Below, piece by piece: positions 54,230 to 62,694 of a stretch of 64,000 nucleotides of DNA. The notes under the pieces were generated by a model. That model was given only the letters and a program-made list of their open reading frames with translations. It did no database searches and had not been told where the DNA came from. This DNA is from Polaribacter sargassicola (GTDB taxonomy: Bacteria > Bacteroidota > Bacteroidia > Flavobacteriales > Flavobacteriaceae). Both the position numbers and the translations under genes were made by a program. Each line of letters opens with the position of its first letter. Positions within the stretch are counted from its first letter, which is position 1. Where the stretch lies: positions 1 to 64,000 of the forward strand of contig NZ_JAHDAU010000003.1 in assembly GCF_021991835.1 (NCBI RefSeq), read 5' to 3'.

Positions 54230-55192
54230 TTAAAATTCTAACTCATCTATATCTACCCAATTTTTCTTTTGAGTAACCGTACCTTTATCTAAAATCATAA
54301 TACCAGGGTTTGCTCTAATCATGGTTTTTAGTGTGGTTTCATCACAAAATAAAAACTCTAATGGTAAATTGTATTTTTCTTTTGCCAAAATTAAATCGTC
54401 TGTAAAAGAAGCCGAAACTCCGTAAACTGTATATCCTTTTTCTCTAGCTTTTAACGTAGCCTCTCTAACAGCAGGAAAACCTCTTTCATCTACTTTATCT
54501 AAATTATAGATAATTACCAACATTACTTTTTCTTTCTTTAATAATTCTGGCGCTAAATCTGCCTGCTCATCTTCTAGCATAAAATCGTGTACTGGTGGTA
54601 TTTCTCCATCATCTTTATACTCCATACCTTCAGGAATATTTTTACCAATTGCATACGCTCTAAAATCTATAATTGGTAAATGAGTTAATACATGTTGTAC
54701 AATAAACATAAAGAAACCTAACGATATTAAAGTAATTAACTTTGGTATTTTTCCTCTAAAAATAGGTTTAATAACGTCTACTTTTATCATTAAAACAATA
54801 ATTAAAGCTATTAGAATAACATTTTTATAGAAAGTTTCCCAAGTAGATAGTTTTACAGCATCACCAAAACAACCACAATCTGTAACCTTATCATAATAAG
54901 CAGAATACCAAGTTAAAAACAAAAATATTAGTGTTAGAAAAAAGAGACTCCAAACTGTAAACTTTGGTTTATAACCAATTATAACCATTACACCTAATAA
55001 GATTTCTGCAACAATTAAAACAATTGAAAAAATTAAGGCATACGGAATTAAAAATTCCATATTTAAAACAGATTCAGAAAAATATTCTTGAAATTTATAT
55101 TGAGAGCCAATTGGGTCTACTAATTTTACAAAGCCAGAAAAAATAAATAAGGCTCCTACTATAATTCTAAATAATTGTACTATTATTTTCAT
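54230..55192 (-). CDS. BT_3928-type DoxX/thioredoxin-like membrane protein
   Basis: This 320-residue protein has an N-terminal DoxX-like bundle of four helices (IIVGALFIFSGFVKLVDPIG, then VLIVAEILLGVMVIIGY) with a TDCGCFGDAVKLS motif like that of MauE/DoxX redox proteins. A fifth helix follows, then a periplasmic thioredoxin-like C-terminal domain without the CxxC. It probably acts in envelope redox or stress functions; exact role unknown. Last gene of a three-gene minus-strand unit. Confidence 0.87.
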   Translation of the reverse strand: MKIIVQLFRIIVGALFIFSGFVKLVDPIGSQYKFQEYFSESVLNMEFLIPYALIFSIVLIVAEILLGVMVIIGYKPKFTVWSLFFLTLIFLFLTWYSAYYDKVTDCGCFGDAVKLSTWETFYKNVILIALIIVLMIKVDVIKPIFRGKIPKLITLISLGFFMFIVQHVLTHLPIIDFRAYAIGKNIPEGMEYKDDGEIPPVHDFMLEDEQADLAPELLKKEKVMLVIIYNLDKVDERGFPAVREATLKAREKGYTVYGVSASFTDDLILAKEKYNLPLEFLFCDETTLKTMIRANPGIMILDKGTVTQKKNWVDIDELEF

Positions 55193-55203
55193 TTTATGGT
55201 TTT

Positions 55204-55839
55204 TTATCTTCTTGTAATGTTATTTATTTTATCATTTACTGTTAAATAATAAATAGCAAAAAATAACCTTCTTTTAATTCCTTTAAATTCTTCTTTTTTA
55301 AACTTGTAAAATGCCACAGCGTTCACACTAAAAGAAATTTCATTTGATATATAAAACAGATCATAAAAATCTCTAAATAAAACATCTTCTTCTTTTAAAC
55401 TTTCTAAAAACTGCATGTATTTACCAAATTGATCTAAATCATAATTCTCTTTTACTACCTTATTTTTCAAGTATTTATCTTTAAAATAAGTTGGATGGCG
55501 CCAAATTTCTTTTAAGAAAAGGCTATCAATCTCAGAGTACAGTTCCAGCTGTAATTTATAATCTATTTTAAGATCCAAAGTATTAGTATTATTACCATTA
55601 ATAGCATTTGTGATTGTTTCTTTATTAAAATTGAAATAACAGGCTTCTTTAGTTATATTTTTTTCTAGGCATAATTGGCTTTCAAAAAAATCTACAATAG
55701 TTGATAAATCTTCTAACTCATTATCTGTAAAAAATTCTGACATTGATTTATCAGCTTTCATTTCTTTAAACGTTGATGGTTCTTGACCAAAAGAGTTTAT
55801 AAAAAATAAAATGACTAATAAAAAAACTAACTTTTTCAT
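55204..55839 (-). CDS. Exported hypothetical protein
   Basis: A 211-residue protein with a signal peptide (MKKLVFLLVILFFINSFGQ). It is mostly helical, with no motif I recognise. It lies 6 bases after the DUF1599 gene and 11 bases before the DoxX gene, so it belongs to their operon. Two Cys residues (about 57 and 67) could form a disulfide. Confidence 0.65.
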   Translation of the reverse strand: MKKLVFLLVILFFINSFGQEPSTFKEMKADKSMSEFFTDNELEDLSTIVDFFESQLCLEKNITKEACYFNFNKETITNAINGNNTNTLDLKIDYKLQLELYSEIDSLFLKEIWRHPTYFKDKYLKNKVVKENYDLDQFGKYMQFLESLKEEDVLFRDFYDLFYISNEISFSVNAVAFYKFKKEEFKGIKRRLFFAIYYLTVNDKINNITRR

Positions 55840-55845
55840 ATAAAC

Positions 55846-56382
55846 TTATGCTGTTAAATGAATCATCGCAAAAACAGCATAATTAATCATGTCTTGGTAA
55901 TTAGCATCAATTCCTTCAGAAACCAATGTTTTTCCCTTGTTATCCTCTATTTGTTTTACACGTAATAGTTTCTGTAAAATTAAATCTGTTAAACTAGAAA
56001 TACGCATATCTCGCCAAGCTTCACCATAATCATGATTTTTATTCATCATTAATTCTTTGGTAATTTTTGCATGTTTATCATACAAAATTGTAGCTTCTTC
56101 TGTGTTTAAATCCGGATTTTCTACAACACCTTTTTCTAACTGAATTAAAGCCATTATAGAGTAATTAATAATTCCGATAAATTCAGATTTTTCTCCTTCG
56201 TCTACTTTTCTTACTTCATTTTCTTGCAATTGACGGATTCTTTGCGCTTTAATAAAAATTTGATCCGTTAAAGAAGGTAAGCGTAAAATACGCCACGCAC
56301 TTCCGTAATCACTCATTTTCTTTATAAACAAACTTCTGCATTCTTCAATTACAGCATCGTATTCTTTAGATGTCTTTTGCAT
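55846..56382 (-). CDS. DUF1599 domain protein
   Basis: A 178-residue cytoplasmic protein made of two copies of the DUF1599 repeat: KKMSDYGSAWRILRLPSLTD and NKNHDYGEAWRDMRISSLTD, each followed by a helix containing KIQRIRQLQE or LLRVKQIED. The DYGxAWRxxR motif is diagnostic. Its function is unknown; the acidic helical pattern recalls nucleotide pyrophosphatases of the MazG type. First gene of the operon with the exported protein and DoxX. Confidence 0.88.
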   Translation of the reverse strand: MQKTSKEYDAVIEECRSLFIKKMSDYGSAWRILRLPSLTDQIFIKAQRIRQLQENEVRKVDEGEKSEFIGIINYSIMALIQLEKGVVENPDLNTEEATILYDKHAKITKELMMNKNHDYGEAWRDMRISSLTDLILQKLLRVKQIEDNKGKTLVSEGIDANYQDMINYAVFAMIHLTA

Positions 56383-56406
56383 TTTATCTTATTAAAAAGT
56401 ATTGCT

Positions 56407-56414
56407 CAAAAATA
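56407..56414 (-). promoter_or_regulatory. Predicted promoter of the DUF1599 operon
   Basis: TATTTTTG on the minus strand, 24 bases before the DUF1599 ATG. It overlaps the upstream extension of the divergent LOG-family ORF, which supports a later start for that gene. Confidence 0.5.
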
Positions 56415-56470
56415 CTAAATCCTATATGCTTTTCTTTTATTTTTACCAAAGAATTTTAAAACTCATTAAA

Positions 56471-57052
56471 TTGAAAAGAATTGTTGTTTTTTGCGGATCT
56501 AGTATTGGCTTTAATCCTATTTATAAAGAAGCAGCCGTAAAATTAGGAAACTATTTTGTTAAAAATAAAATTGGCTTGGTTTATGGCGGTGGAAAAGTTG
56601 GAATGATGGGTGCAATTGCCGACACAATTCTTGAACAAAATGGAGAAGTTATTGGTGTAATTCCTAAATTATTAGAAAAAGAAGAAGTATTACATAGCGG
56701 TGTTGAAGAAATGATTGTTTGTAAAACAATGAGTGAACGTAAGGTAATTATGAGCCAATTAATTGATGGTTACATTACCCTACCTGGTGGTTTTGGTACC
56801 ATGGACGAACTTTTTGAAGCGCTTACTTTAGGACAATTGTATATTGAGCAAAAACCAATAGGAATTTTAAACATAAACGGTTTTTTTGATGCTATTTTAT
56901 TACAATTAGATAAAATGATTGAAGAAGGTTTTCTAAAACAAACCAACCGAGATATGTTAATTGTTGGTACTTCTGTGGATGAGTTAATACAAAAAATGGA
57001 CAATTATAAAGCCCCAAAAATTAGTACTATAATTAATAAAGTGGTAAGCTAA
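56471..57052 (+). CDS. LOG family protein (TIGR00730)
   Basis: A Rossmann-fold protein of the lysine-decarboxylase-like/LOG group, which includes cytokinin nucleoside-monophosphate phosphoribohydrolases and pyrimidine/purine nucleotide 5'-nucleosidases. Landmarks are VVFCGSSIGFNP, GLVYGGGKVGMMG and the signature YITLPGGFGTMDELFE (PGGxGTxxE). The TTG at 56471 (MKRIVVFCGSS) is favoured over earlier starts, giving about 193 residues. It overlaps the folP start region by one base of spacing and is co-transcribed with it. Confidence 0.87.
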   Translation: MKRIVVFCGSSIGFNPIYKEAAVKLGNYFVKNKIGLVYGGGKVGMMGAIADTILEQNGEVIGVIPKLLEKEEVLHSGVEEMIVCKTMSERKVIMSQLIDGYITLPGGFGTMDELFEALTLGQLYIEQKPIGILNINGFFDAILLQLDKMIEEGFLKQTNRDMLIVGTSVDELIQKMDNYKAPKISTIINKVVS

Positions 57053-57053
57053 A

Positions 57054-57875
57054 ATGACTATAAACTGTAAAGGAAATTTAATCGATTTATCTTCCCCAAA
57101 AGTAATGGGGATTTTAAATATTACTCCAGATTCTTTTTTTGATGGCGGTAAATATAAAAATAAAACCGACATTTTACACCAAACAGAAAAAATGATTTCT
57201 GACGGCGCAACATTTATAGATGTTGGTGCTTATTCTTCTAGACCAGGTGCAAAACATATTTCTGAAGATGAAGAACTGCAAAGAATAATTCCTGTTATTG
57301 ATTTATTAATCAAAAAATTTCCTGAAATTATAATTTCTGTAGATACTTTTAGAAGTAAAGTTGCTAAAGAAACTATAAACTTAGGCGCAGCCATTGTAAA
57401 TGATATTTCTGGTGGAAAAATAGACGAAAAAATGTTTACCACTGTTGCCAATTTACAAGTGCCATATATTTTAATGCACATGTTGGGCACACCACAAAAC
57501 ATGCAAAAAAATCCTGTTTATAATGATGTAACACAAGAAATTATTTCCTTTTTTGCAGCACAAATCCACAAATTACATCAACTAAAATTAAACGATATTA
57601 TTATTGATGTTGGCTTTGGTTTTGGTAAAACTATTGATCATAACTTTGAAATTCTTAAAAATTTATCGCTTTTTAAAAATTTAGATGCGCCAATTTTAGC
57701 TGGAATTTCACGTAAATCTATGTTGTATAAAACCCTAGATATTTCTGCGCAAGAAGCTCTAAACGCAACCACATCTGCAAACACAATTGCTCTTTTAAAT
57801 GGCGCAAATATTTTACGTGTACACGATGTAAAAGAAGCTGTAGAAGCTGTAAAAATTGTAAATCAGATTTTTTAA
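57054..57875 (+). CDS. folP: Dihydropteroate synthase
   Basis: Joins p-aminobenzoate and hydroxymethyl-dihydropterin pyrophosphate in folate synthesis, and is the sulfonamide target. The 273 residues carry MGILNITPDSFFDGG, DVGAYSSRPGA, VNDISGGKIDEKM, DVGFGFGKTIDHNFEIL and GISRKSML, all family motifs. It begins one base after the LOG gene stop. In many Bacteroidota folP is followed directly by cdaA; here a repeat and an ExbD-like gene lie between them. Confidence 0.96.
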   Translation: MTINCKGNLIDLSSPKVMGILNITPDSFFDGGKYKNKTDILHQTEKMISDGATFIDVGAYSSRPGAKHISEDEELQRIIPVIDLLIKKFPEIIISVDTFRSKVAKETINLGAAIVNDISGGKIDEKMFTTVANLQVPYILMHMLGTPQNMQKNPVYNDVTQEIISFFAAQIHKLHQLKLNDIIIDVGFGFGKTIDHNFEILKNLSLFKNLDAPILAGISRKSMLYKTLDISAQEALNATTSANTIALLNGANILRVHDVKEAVEAVKIVNQIF

Positions 57876-57886
57876 TATTTTTATTA

Positions 57887-58008
57887 GAAGCTATTTCCTG
57901 CTTTTCGCTATATCTTTTTTCTGCTATTCTCGATACAAATTTGTTCATTCTTCTCAAATTCACTCGAACTGACAGAAAAAAGGATGCCGCTTCAATCAGG
58001 GCTAAGCC
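57887..58008 (-). repeat. Dispersed extragenic repeat, copy 2 (inverted)
   Basis: The conserved ends GCTATTTCCTGC (57890-57901) and TCAATCAGGGCT (57992-58003) are the inverted copies of the ends of the element at 52747. The middle differs. It fills most of the 285-base gap between folP and the ExbD-like gene. Confidence 0.75.
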
Positions 58009-58160
58009 TACTTACCAACTTTCTGCTTTTAAAAAACTTGGCATTCTTTTTGTTAAAGAAATGTTAACAACAAAACTCCACCTAATCAAACTTTAATAAA
58101 CTTCTTGATTTTCTTATCAAGAAGAAAAATCAATTTTATTAATTTTTAAAACTAGGTATT

Positions 58161-58766
58161 ATGAGTAGAAAAGAATTACCAGAAATTAATGCAGGTTCAA
58201 TGGCAGACATTGCATTTTTATTATTAATCTTCTTTTTAGTAACCACAACTATGAATGTAGATTCTGGAATCATCAGAAAAATTCCGGAAAAAGAAAAAAT
58301 TTCAAGCAACATTCTTATCAAAGAAAAGAACATTTTAGAAGTAAACATCAACCTAAAAAACGAACTTTTTGTTGATGGAAAAATCATTCCTTTATCAAAC
58401 TTAAAACAAACTGCAATCGATTTTATAGATAACGGAGCTGGTTTAGACAGAAATAAATTGCCTTGTAATTGGTGTAACGGACAAAAAAATCCATCATCTT
58501 CAGATCATCCTTCTAAAGCATTTATATCTATAAAAGCAGATAGAAATACCAATTATGAAACATATATTGCTGTTTTAGATCAAATAAATGCTGCATATAC
58601 GGTTTTAAGAAATCAATTATCTGTAAAATTATATCAACAAAACTACATAAGTCTATTACAAGATTTAAAAAAGTCTAATAATCGTGACAAAAAAATACAA
58701 GAAAAAATAAAACTAATTCAAGAAAAATACCCACTTTTATTATCGGATGCAGAAATTAACAACTGA
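58161..58766 (+). CDS. ExbD/TolR-like biopolymer transport protein
   Basis: A 201-residue protein with one N-terminal membrane helix preceded by MSRKELPEINAGSMADIAF, the ExbD/TolR signature with the proton-carrying Asp. The periplasmic domain contains LPCNWCNGQKN, a CxxC insert found in Bacteroidota ExbD proteins. It powers TonB-dependent uptake or envelope processes when paired with ExbB/MotA-type partners. No exbB or tonB is adjacent, so its partner is elsewhere. A 140-base gap and a repeat separate it from folP. Confidence 0.87.
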   Translation: MSRKELPEINAGSMADIAFLLLIFFLVTTTMNVDSGIIRKIPEKEKISSNILIKEKNILEVNINLKNELFVDGKIIPLSNLKQTAIDFIDNGAGLDRNKLPCNWCNGQKNPSSSDHPSKAFISIKADRNTNYETYIAVLDQINAAYTVLRNQLSVKLYQQNYISLLQDLKKSNNRDKKIQEKIKLIQEKYPLLLSDAEINN

Positions 58767-58818
58767 TTGTATAATGAATAAATTTATTAGTACTTTAGCT
58801 TAAAATCTATCTATTTTC

Positions 58819-59595
58819 ATGTTCGATTTTATTGAATTTTCTTTACTTGATGTACTAGACATTTTATTAGTAGCAACATTACTTTATTATATATACAAAT
58901 TGTTAAAAGGTACTGTTGCTATTAATATTGTTATTGGTATTGCTCTTATTTTTTTAATATGGAGAGTTACACAAGCTTTACACATGGAAATGTTAAGCGG
59001 AATACTTGGGTATTTACTTTCTGGAGGAGTAATTGCCCTAATAATTGTTTTTCAGCAAGAAATTAGAAAATTCTTATTGATGATTGGTACTACAAACTTT
59101 ACCAACAAAAGAAATTTTTTAAAGCAATTAAAATTTTTACAAACAGAAATTAACACAGATGTAGATTCTGAAATTATTTTAGAAGCATGTAAAAACATGT
59201 CTAAAACAAAAACCGGTGCTTTAATTGTTATAGAAAGAACAAATAGTTTAGACTTTTTAATTAACTCTGGCGATAAAATGAATGCACTTGTAAATGAAGC
59301 TATTTTACAAAGTATTTTTTATAAAAACAGCCCTTTACATGATGGTGCTGTAATTATTAGAGACAATTTTATTGTAGCTACAAGAGTTATTTTACCAGTA
59401 TCAGATAGTACTAAAATTCCTTCTAGATTTGGCTTAAGACACAGAGCTGCAATAGGTGTTTCAGAAAAAACCGATGCTATTTGCTTATTGGTATCAGAAG
59501 AAACAGGTGAAGTTTCTTATATTAAAGATGGTGGTTTTGAGTTATATTCTGATTATGAAGACTTAAATGAAAAAATGAAAAAAGATTTAGTCTAA
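58819..59595 (+). CDS. cdaA: Diadenylate cyclase (c-di-AMP synthase)
   Basis: A membrane-bound CdaA/DacA-type enzyme of 258 residues. Three N-terminal helices (about 10-85) anchor the DAC (DisA_N) domain, with LHDGAVIIRDNFIVATRVIL (the DGA motif) and RFGLRHRAAIGVSE (the RHR motif). It makes cyclic di-AMP, which controls potassium and osmotic homeostasis and cell-wall integrity. It ends eight bases before the convergent ABC exporter gene, leaving little room for a terminator. Confidence 0.94.
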   Translation: MFDFIEFSLLDVLDILLVATLLYYIYKLLKGTVAINIVIGIALIFLIWRVTQALHMEMLSGILGYLLSGGVIALIIVFQQEIRKFLLMIGTTNFTNKRNFLKQLKFLQTEINTDVDSEIILEACKNMSKTKTGALIVIERTNSLDFLINSGDKMNALVNEAILQSIFYKNSPLHDGAVIIRDNFIVATRVILPVSDSTKIPSRFGLRHRAAIGVSEKTDAICLLVSEETGEVSYIKDGGFELYSDYEDLNEKMKKDLV

Positions 59596-59603
59596 AAACG
59601 GAC

Positions 59604-61370
59604 TTAAGATGCTTTATCTAAACCAAATTGCTTTTCATATAAATTCTTATAATATCCTTGCTCTTTATCTAATAACTCATTATGAGTTCCTTCTTCAACA
59701 ATATAACCATTATCCATTACAATAATTTTATCTGCTTGTTTTATGGTAGCTAATCTATGTGCTATTACAATAGAAGTTCTGTTTTTAGTGATAGTTTCTG
59801 TAGCATATTGAATCATTTGCTCTGAATAAGAATCTACAGAAGATGTGGCTTCATCTAAAATTAAAATACTTGGTTTGCTAACATATGCGCGTAAAAAAGC
59901 TATTAATTGTCTTTGTCCAGAAGAAAGCATTGCACCTCTTTCTTTTACATTATATTGATAACCACCTGGTAGTGTCATTATAAAATCATGAATACCAATT
60001 TGTTTAGCTGCTGCTTCTACTTCTTTAAAAGTAATATTATCGTTTTTTAAAGTAATATTATTTAAAATTGAATCTGAAAATAGAAATACATCTTGTAAAA
60101 CAATGGCTACTTGTTCTCTTAAACTTTCTATTGTGTATTTATCTACAGAAGTATCATCCACAGAAATAACACCACTATCTATTTCATAAAAACGATTTAT
60201 TAAATTTATAATTGTAGATTTTCCTGCACCAGTTGCACCAACAATTGCCACTGTTTGTCCGCTTTTTACATCTAAAGAAATTCCTTTTAAAACTTCATCT
60301 CCTTTTACATAACTAAATCTAACATCTCTAAAAGAAATATCACCTTTTAATTTTTCTGCTTTTATAGATCCATTTTTAACAATGCTACTTTGTGTATCTA
60401 ACACTTTAAAAACACGTTCTCCAGATACAATACCCATTTGTAATTGGTTAAATTTATCTGCAATTTGACGTAGTGGCCTAAACATCATTTGCGCCATTTG
60501 TACAAATGCCATTACAGTTCCTGGTCCTGGAACAGCTCCTGAAATTATTTGTTTGCTACCAAACCACACAATTAACCCAATACCAATTGAAGATAAAATT
60601 TCTGCAATTGGAAAGAAAATAGAAAAATACCAAATGGTTTTTACATGAGCATCTTTATGTTTATTATTAATATCCATAAAGTTCTTATACTCAATTTTTT
60701 CTCTATTAAAAAGTTGTACAATTTTCATTCCTGTAACACGCTCTTGTACAAAACCATTTAAGTTTGCAACTTGATTTCTTACTTCTTGAAATGTCGCTTT
60801 TATAGCTTTTTGAAAAACTCTTGTTGCATAAATTAAAATAGGTAAAACAGCTAATGCGATTAAAGCCAATTTCCAATTAAAATAAAACATTAAAGCTGCA
60901 ATGGCAAACATTTGTAAAATATCACTTACAATAGTAAAAACGCCGCTACTAAAAAAAGCCGCAATTGTTTCAATATCAGAAACTACTCTTGTTACTAATT
61001 TACCAACAGAATTTGTATCAAAATAAGACATTTTAAACTGTAAAATATGCCTAAATATTTTTGCTCTAATATCTCTTATAATATGTTGCCCAACCCAATT
61101 TGCATAATATATAAACGAAAAACGCAGTAATACTTCTAAAAACACCACACCAAACATTATTAGAATATTATTGATAAGACCTTGTGTATCTTTTTCTGTA
61201 ATGTATTTATCTACAGTTTCCTTTATTAAATAAGGGTTTATTAGCGCTACAAAAGCTAATAAAATGGTTGAAAAAACAGCTATAAAAAAATTTATTTTAT
61301 AGCGTTTTGCAAAAGACATTAGCCTTAAAAAAATCTGTAAATCAAAAGCATTTCCTGTTTTATCTGCCAA
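59604..61370 (-). CDS. ABC exporter (fused membrane and ATPase domains)
   Basis: A 588-residue half-transporter with six membrane helices (about 20-300) and an ATPase domain. Walker A is VGATGAGKST, the signature is MLSSGQRQLIAF, Walker B is PSILILDEATSSVDS and the H-loop is IVIAHRL. It resembles MsbA/LmrA-type lipid or drug exporters and works as a homo- or heterodimer. It begins two bases after truA and is co-transcribed with it. The substrate is unknown. Confidence 0.94.
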   Translation of the reverse strand: MADKTGNAFDLQIFLRLMSFAKRYKINFFIAVFSTILLAFVALINPYLIKETVDKYITEKDTQGLINNILIMFGVVFLEVLLRFSFIYYANWVGQHIIRDIRAKIFRHILQFKMSYFDTNSVGKLVTRVVSDIETIAAFFSSGVFTIVSDILQMFAIAALMFYFNWKLALIALAVLPILIYATRVFQKAIKATFQEVRNQVANLNGFVQERVTGMKIVQLFNREKIEYKNFMDINNKHKDAHVKTIWYFSIFFPIAEILSSIGIGLIVWFGSKQIISGAVPGPGTVMAFVQMAQMMFRPLRQIADKFNQLQMGIVSGERVFKVLDTQSSIVKNGSIKAEKLKGDISFRDVRFSYVKGDEVLKGISLDVKSGQTVAIVGATGAGKSTIINLINRFYEIDSGVISVDDTSVDKYTIESLREQVAIVLQDVFLFSDSILNNITLKNDNITFKEVEAAAKQIGIHDFIMTLPGGYQYNVKERGAMLSSGQRQLIAFLRAYVSKPSILILDEATSSVDSYSEQMIQYATETITKNRTSIVIAHRLATIKQADKIIVMDNGYIVEEGTHNELLDKEQGYYKNLYEKQFGLDKAS

Positions 61371-61372
61371 AC

Positions 61373-62098
61373 CTAATATTTTATTTTAGTTAAAAATAAT
61401 CCTTTTGCAGGTACAGATAGCCCTGCATTACCTCTATTTTTACTTTCTATAATTTTTTTAAAATCTTCTTTAGTAATCTTACCCAAACCAACGTCTACTA
61501 AGGTACCAACAATTGCCCTTACCATATTTCTTAAAAAACGATTTGCGGTTATATAAAAAGTAAGTTCTTGCCCATCTTGTTTCCAAACAGCTTCAGTAAT
61601 ATCACAATTATATGTATAAACATCTGTTTTTACTTTAGAAAAAGATTGAAAATCTGTGTATTCTAATAACAACTTTGCGGCTTCATTCATTAAATCAACA
61701 TCTAACGTTTGAGAGTAGATTTGCCATGAAAAATCTAATAAAAAAGGGTTTCTTCCTAACCAGATTTTATACTCATAACTTCTACTAATCGCATTAAAAC
61801 GCACATGCTTTTCTTTATCTACAGCAAATACATTATAAACCACAATATCTGATGGTAAAAGAGAATTTAACTTATGCGGAATATCTCCTTTTAGTTCTTT
61901 TTCTAAATCAAAGTGAGCAAACATTTGCGATGCGTGCACACCTGTATCTGTTCTACCAGCACCAACAACTTCTATTTTTTCTTGAAAAATAGTACTAACA
62001 GCAATGTTTAATTTTTCTTGTACTGATATTGCATCTGGTTGAATTTGCCAACCATGATAATTTTTTCCGTTATAAGAAAGCTCTATAAAATACCTCAA
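61373..62098 (-). CDS. truA: tRNA pseudouridine synthase A
   Basis: Forms pseudouridine at tRNA positions 38-40. The 241 residues carry the catalytic Asp in VGAGRTDTGVHASQ, with RYFIELSYNGKNYHGWQIQP at the start and FLRNMVRAIVGTLVDVG near the end. TTG 62098 (MRYFIEL) is chosen over TTG 62122, because the latter lies inside a perfect -7 box (TAATTTTG, 62120-62127 minus) and adds eight non-family residues. First gene of truA-ABC exporter. Confidence 0.92.
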   Translation of the reverse strand: MRYFIELSYNGKNYHGWQIQPDAISVQEKLNIAVSTIFQEKIEVVGAGRTDTGVHASQMFAHFDLEKELKGDIPHKLNSLLPSDIVVYNVFAVDKEKHVRFNAISRSYEYKIWLGRNPFLLDFSWQIYSQTLDVDLMNEAAKLLLEYTDFQSFSKVKTDVYTYNCDITEAVWKQDGQELTFYITANRFLRNMVRAIVGTLVDVGLGKITKEDFKKIIESKNRGNAGLSVPAKGLFLTKIKY

Positions 62099-62119
62099 AA
62101 AATATGTTTTTGTAGATAC

Positions 62120-62127
62120 CAAAATTA
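62120..62127 (-). promoter_or_regulatory. Predicted truA promoter
   Basis: TAATTTTG on the minus strand, an exact -7 box, 22 bases before the chosen truA start. Confidence 0.5.
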
Positions 62128-62196
62128 CGGAATTTATTTTGTTATGATTACATTTGAAATTAACATAGACGTTAATCTTTTCTTACTATTTTTTTA

Positions 62197-62694
62197 ATGA
62201 AAAAAATTTTACTTTTATCTGATACTCATAGTTTTATTGATGAACAAATTTTAAAATTTGTAAAACAAGCTGATGAAGTTTGGCACGCTGGAGATATTGG
62301 TGATTTAAAAGTTACAGATACTATAAAAAAAATAAAACCTTTACGCGCCGTTTTTGGTAATATTGATAATGCTGATGCAAGAGCTGAGTTTCCCTTAGAT
62401 GCAAAATTTTCTGTTGAAAATGTATCTGTTTGGATAACTCATATTGGTGGTTATCCTAACAAATATTATCAAAGAATTAGAGAAGAAATAAAATTAAATC
62501 CGCCAAAAATTTTTATTTCTGGCCATTCTCACATTTTAAAGGTACAGTTTGATAAGAAGCTAAACTTATTACATCTAAATCCTGGTGCTGCAGGAAATCA
62601 TGGTTTTCATAAAGTAAGAACCATGTTGCGTTTTGAACTATCTAACGGAGAAATTAAAAATTTAGAAATTATAGAATTGGCTAAAAGAGGTTAA
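62197..62694 (+). CDS. Metallophosphoesterase, YfcE/MJ0936 type
   Basis: A 165-residue phosphodiesterase of the calcineurin-like superfamily. The metal ligands lie in LLSDTHSF (Asp, His), VWHAGDIGDL (Asp), VFGNIDNAD (Asn), WITHIGGYP (His) and FISGHSHILKV (His-x-His). Members hydrolyse phosphodiesters of unknown physiological identity. Its 3' end overlaps the convergent histidine kinase gene by 14 bases. Confidence 0.93.
   Translation: MKKILLLSDTHSFIDEQILKFVKQADEVWHAGDIGDLKVTDTIKKIKPLRAVFGNIDNADARAEFPLDAKFSVENVSVWITHIGGYPNKYYQRIREEIKLNPPKIFISGHSHILKVQFDKKLNLLHLNPGAAGNHGFHKVRTMLRFELSNGEIKNLEIIELAKRG

Noticed and set aside
57718-57963. 81-codon minus-strand ORF across the end of folP and the repeat
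   Set aside because: Low-complexity Leu/Gln-rich shadow of folP running into the extragenic repeat; no start or family support.
58101-58124. 9-bp hairpin CTTCTTGAT/ATCAAGAAG before the ExbD-like gene
   Set aside because: Followed by A rather than T on the coding strand, so not a terminator; too short to support another role.
62681-62694. 14-base 3' overlap of the phosphoesterase and histidine kinase genes
   Set aside because: Short convergent overlaps are common in compact bacterial genomes; nothing unusual about the reading frames.
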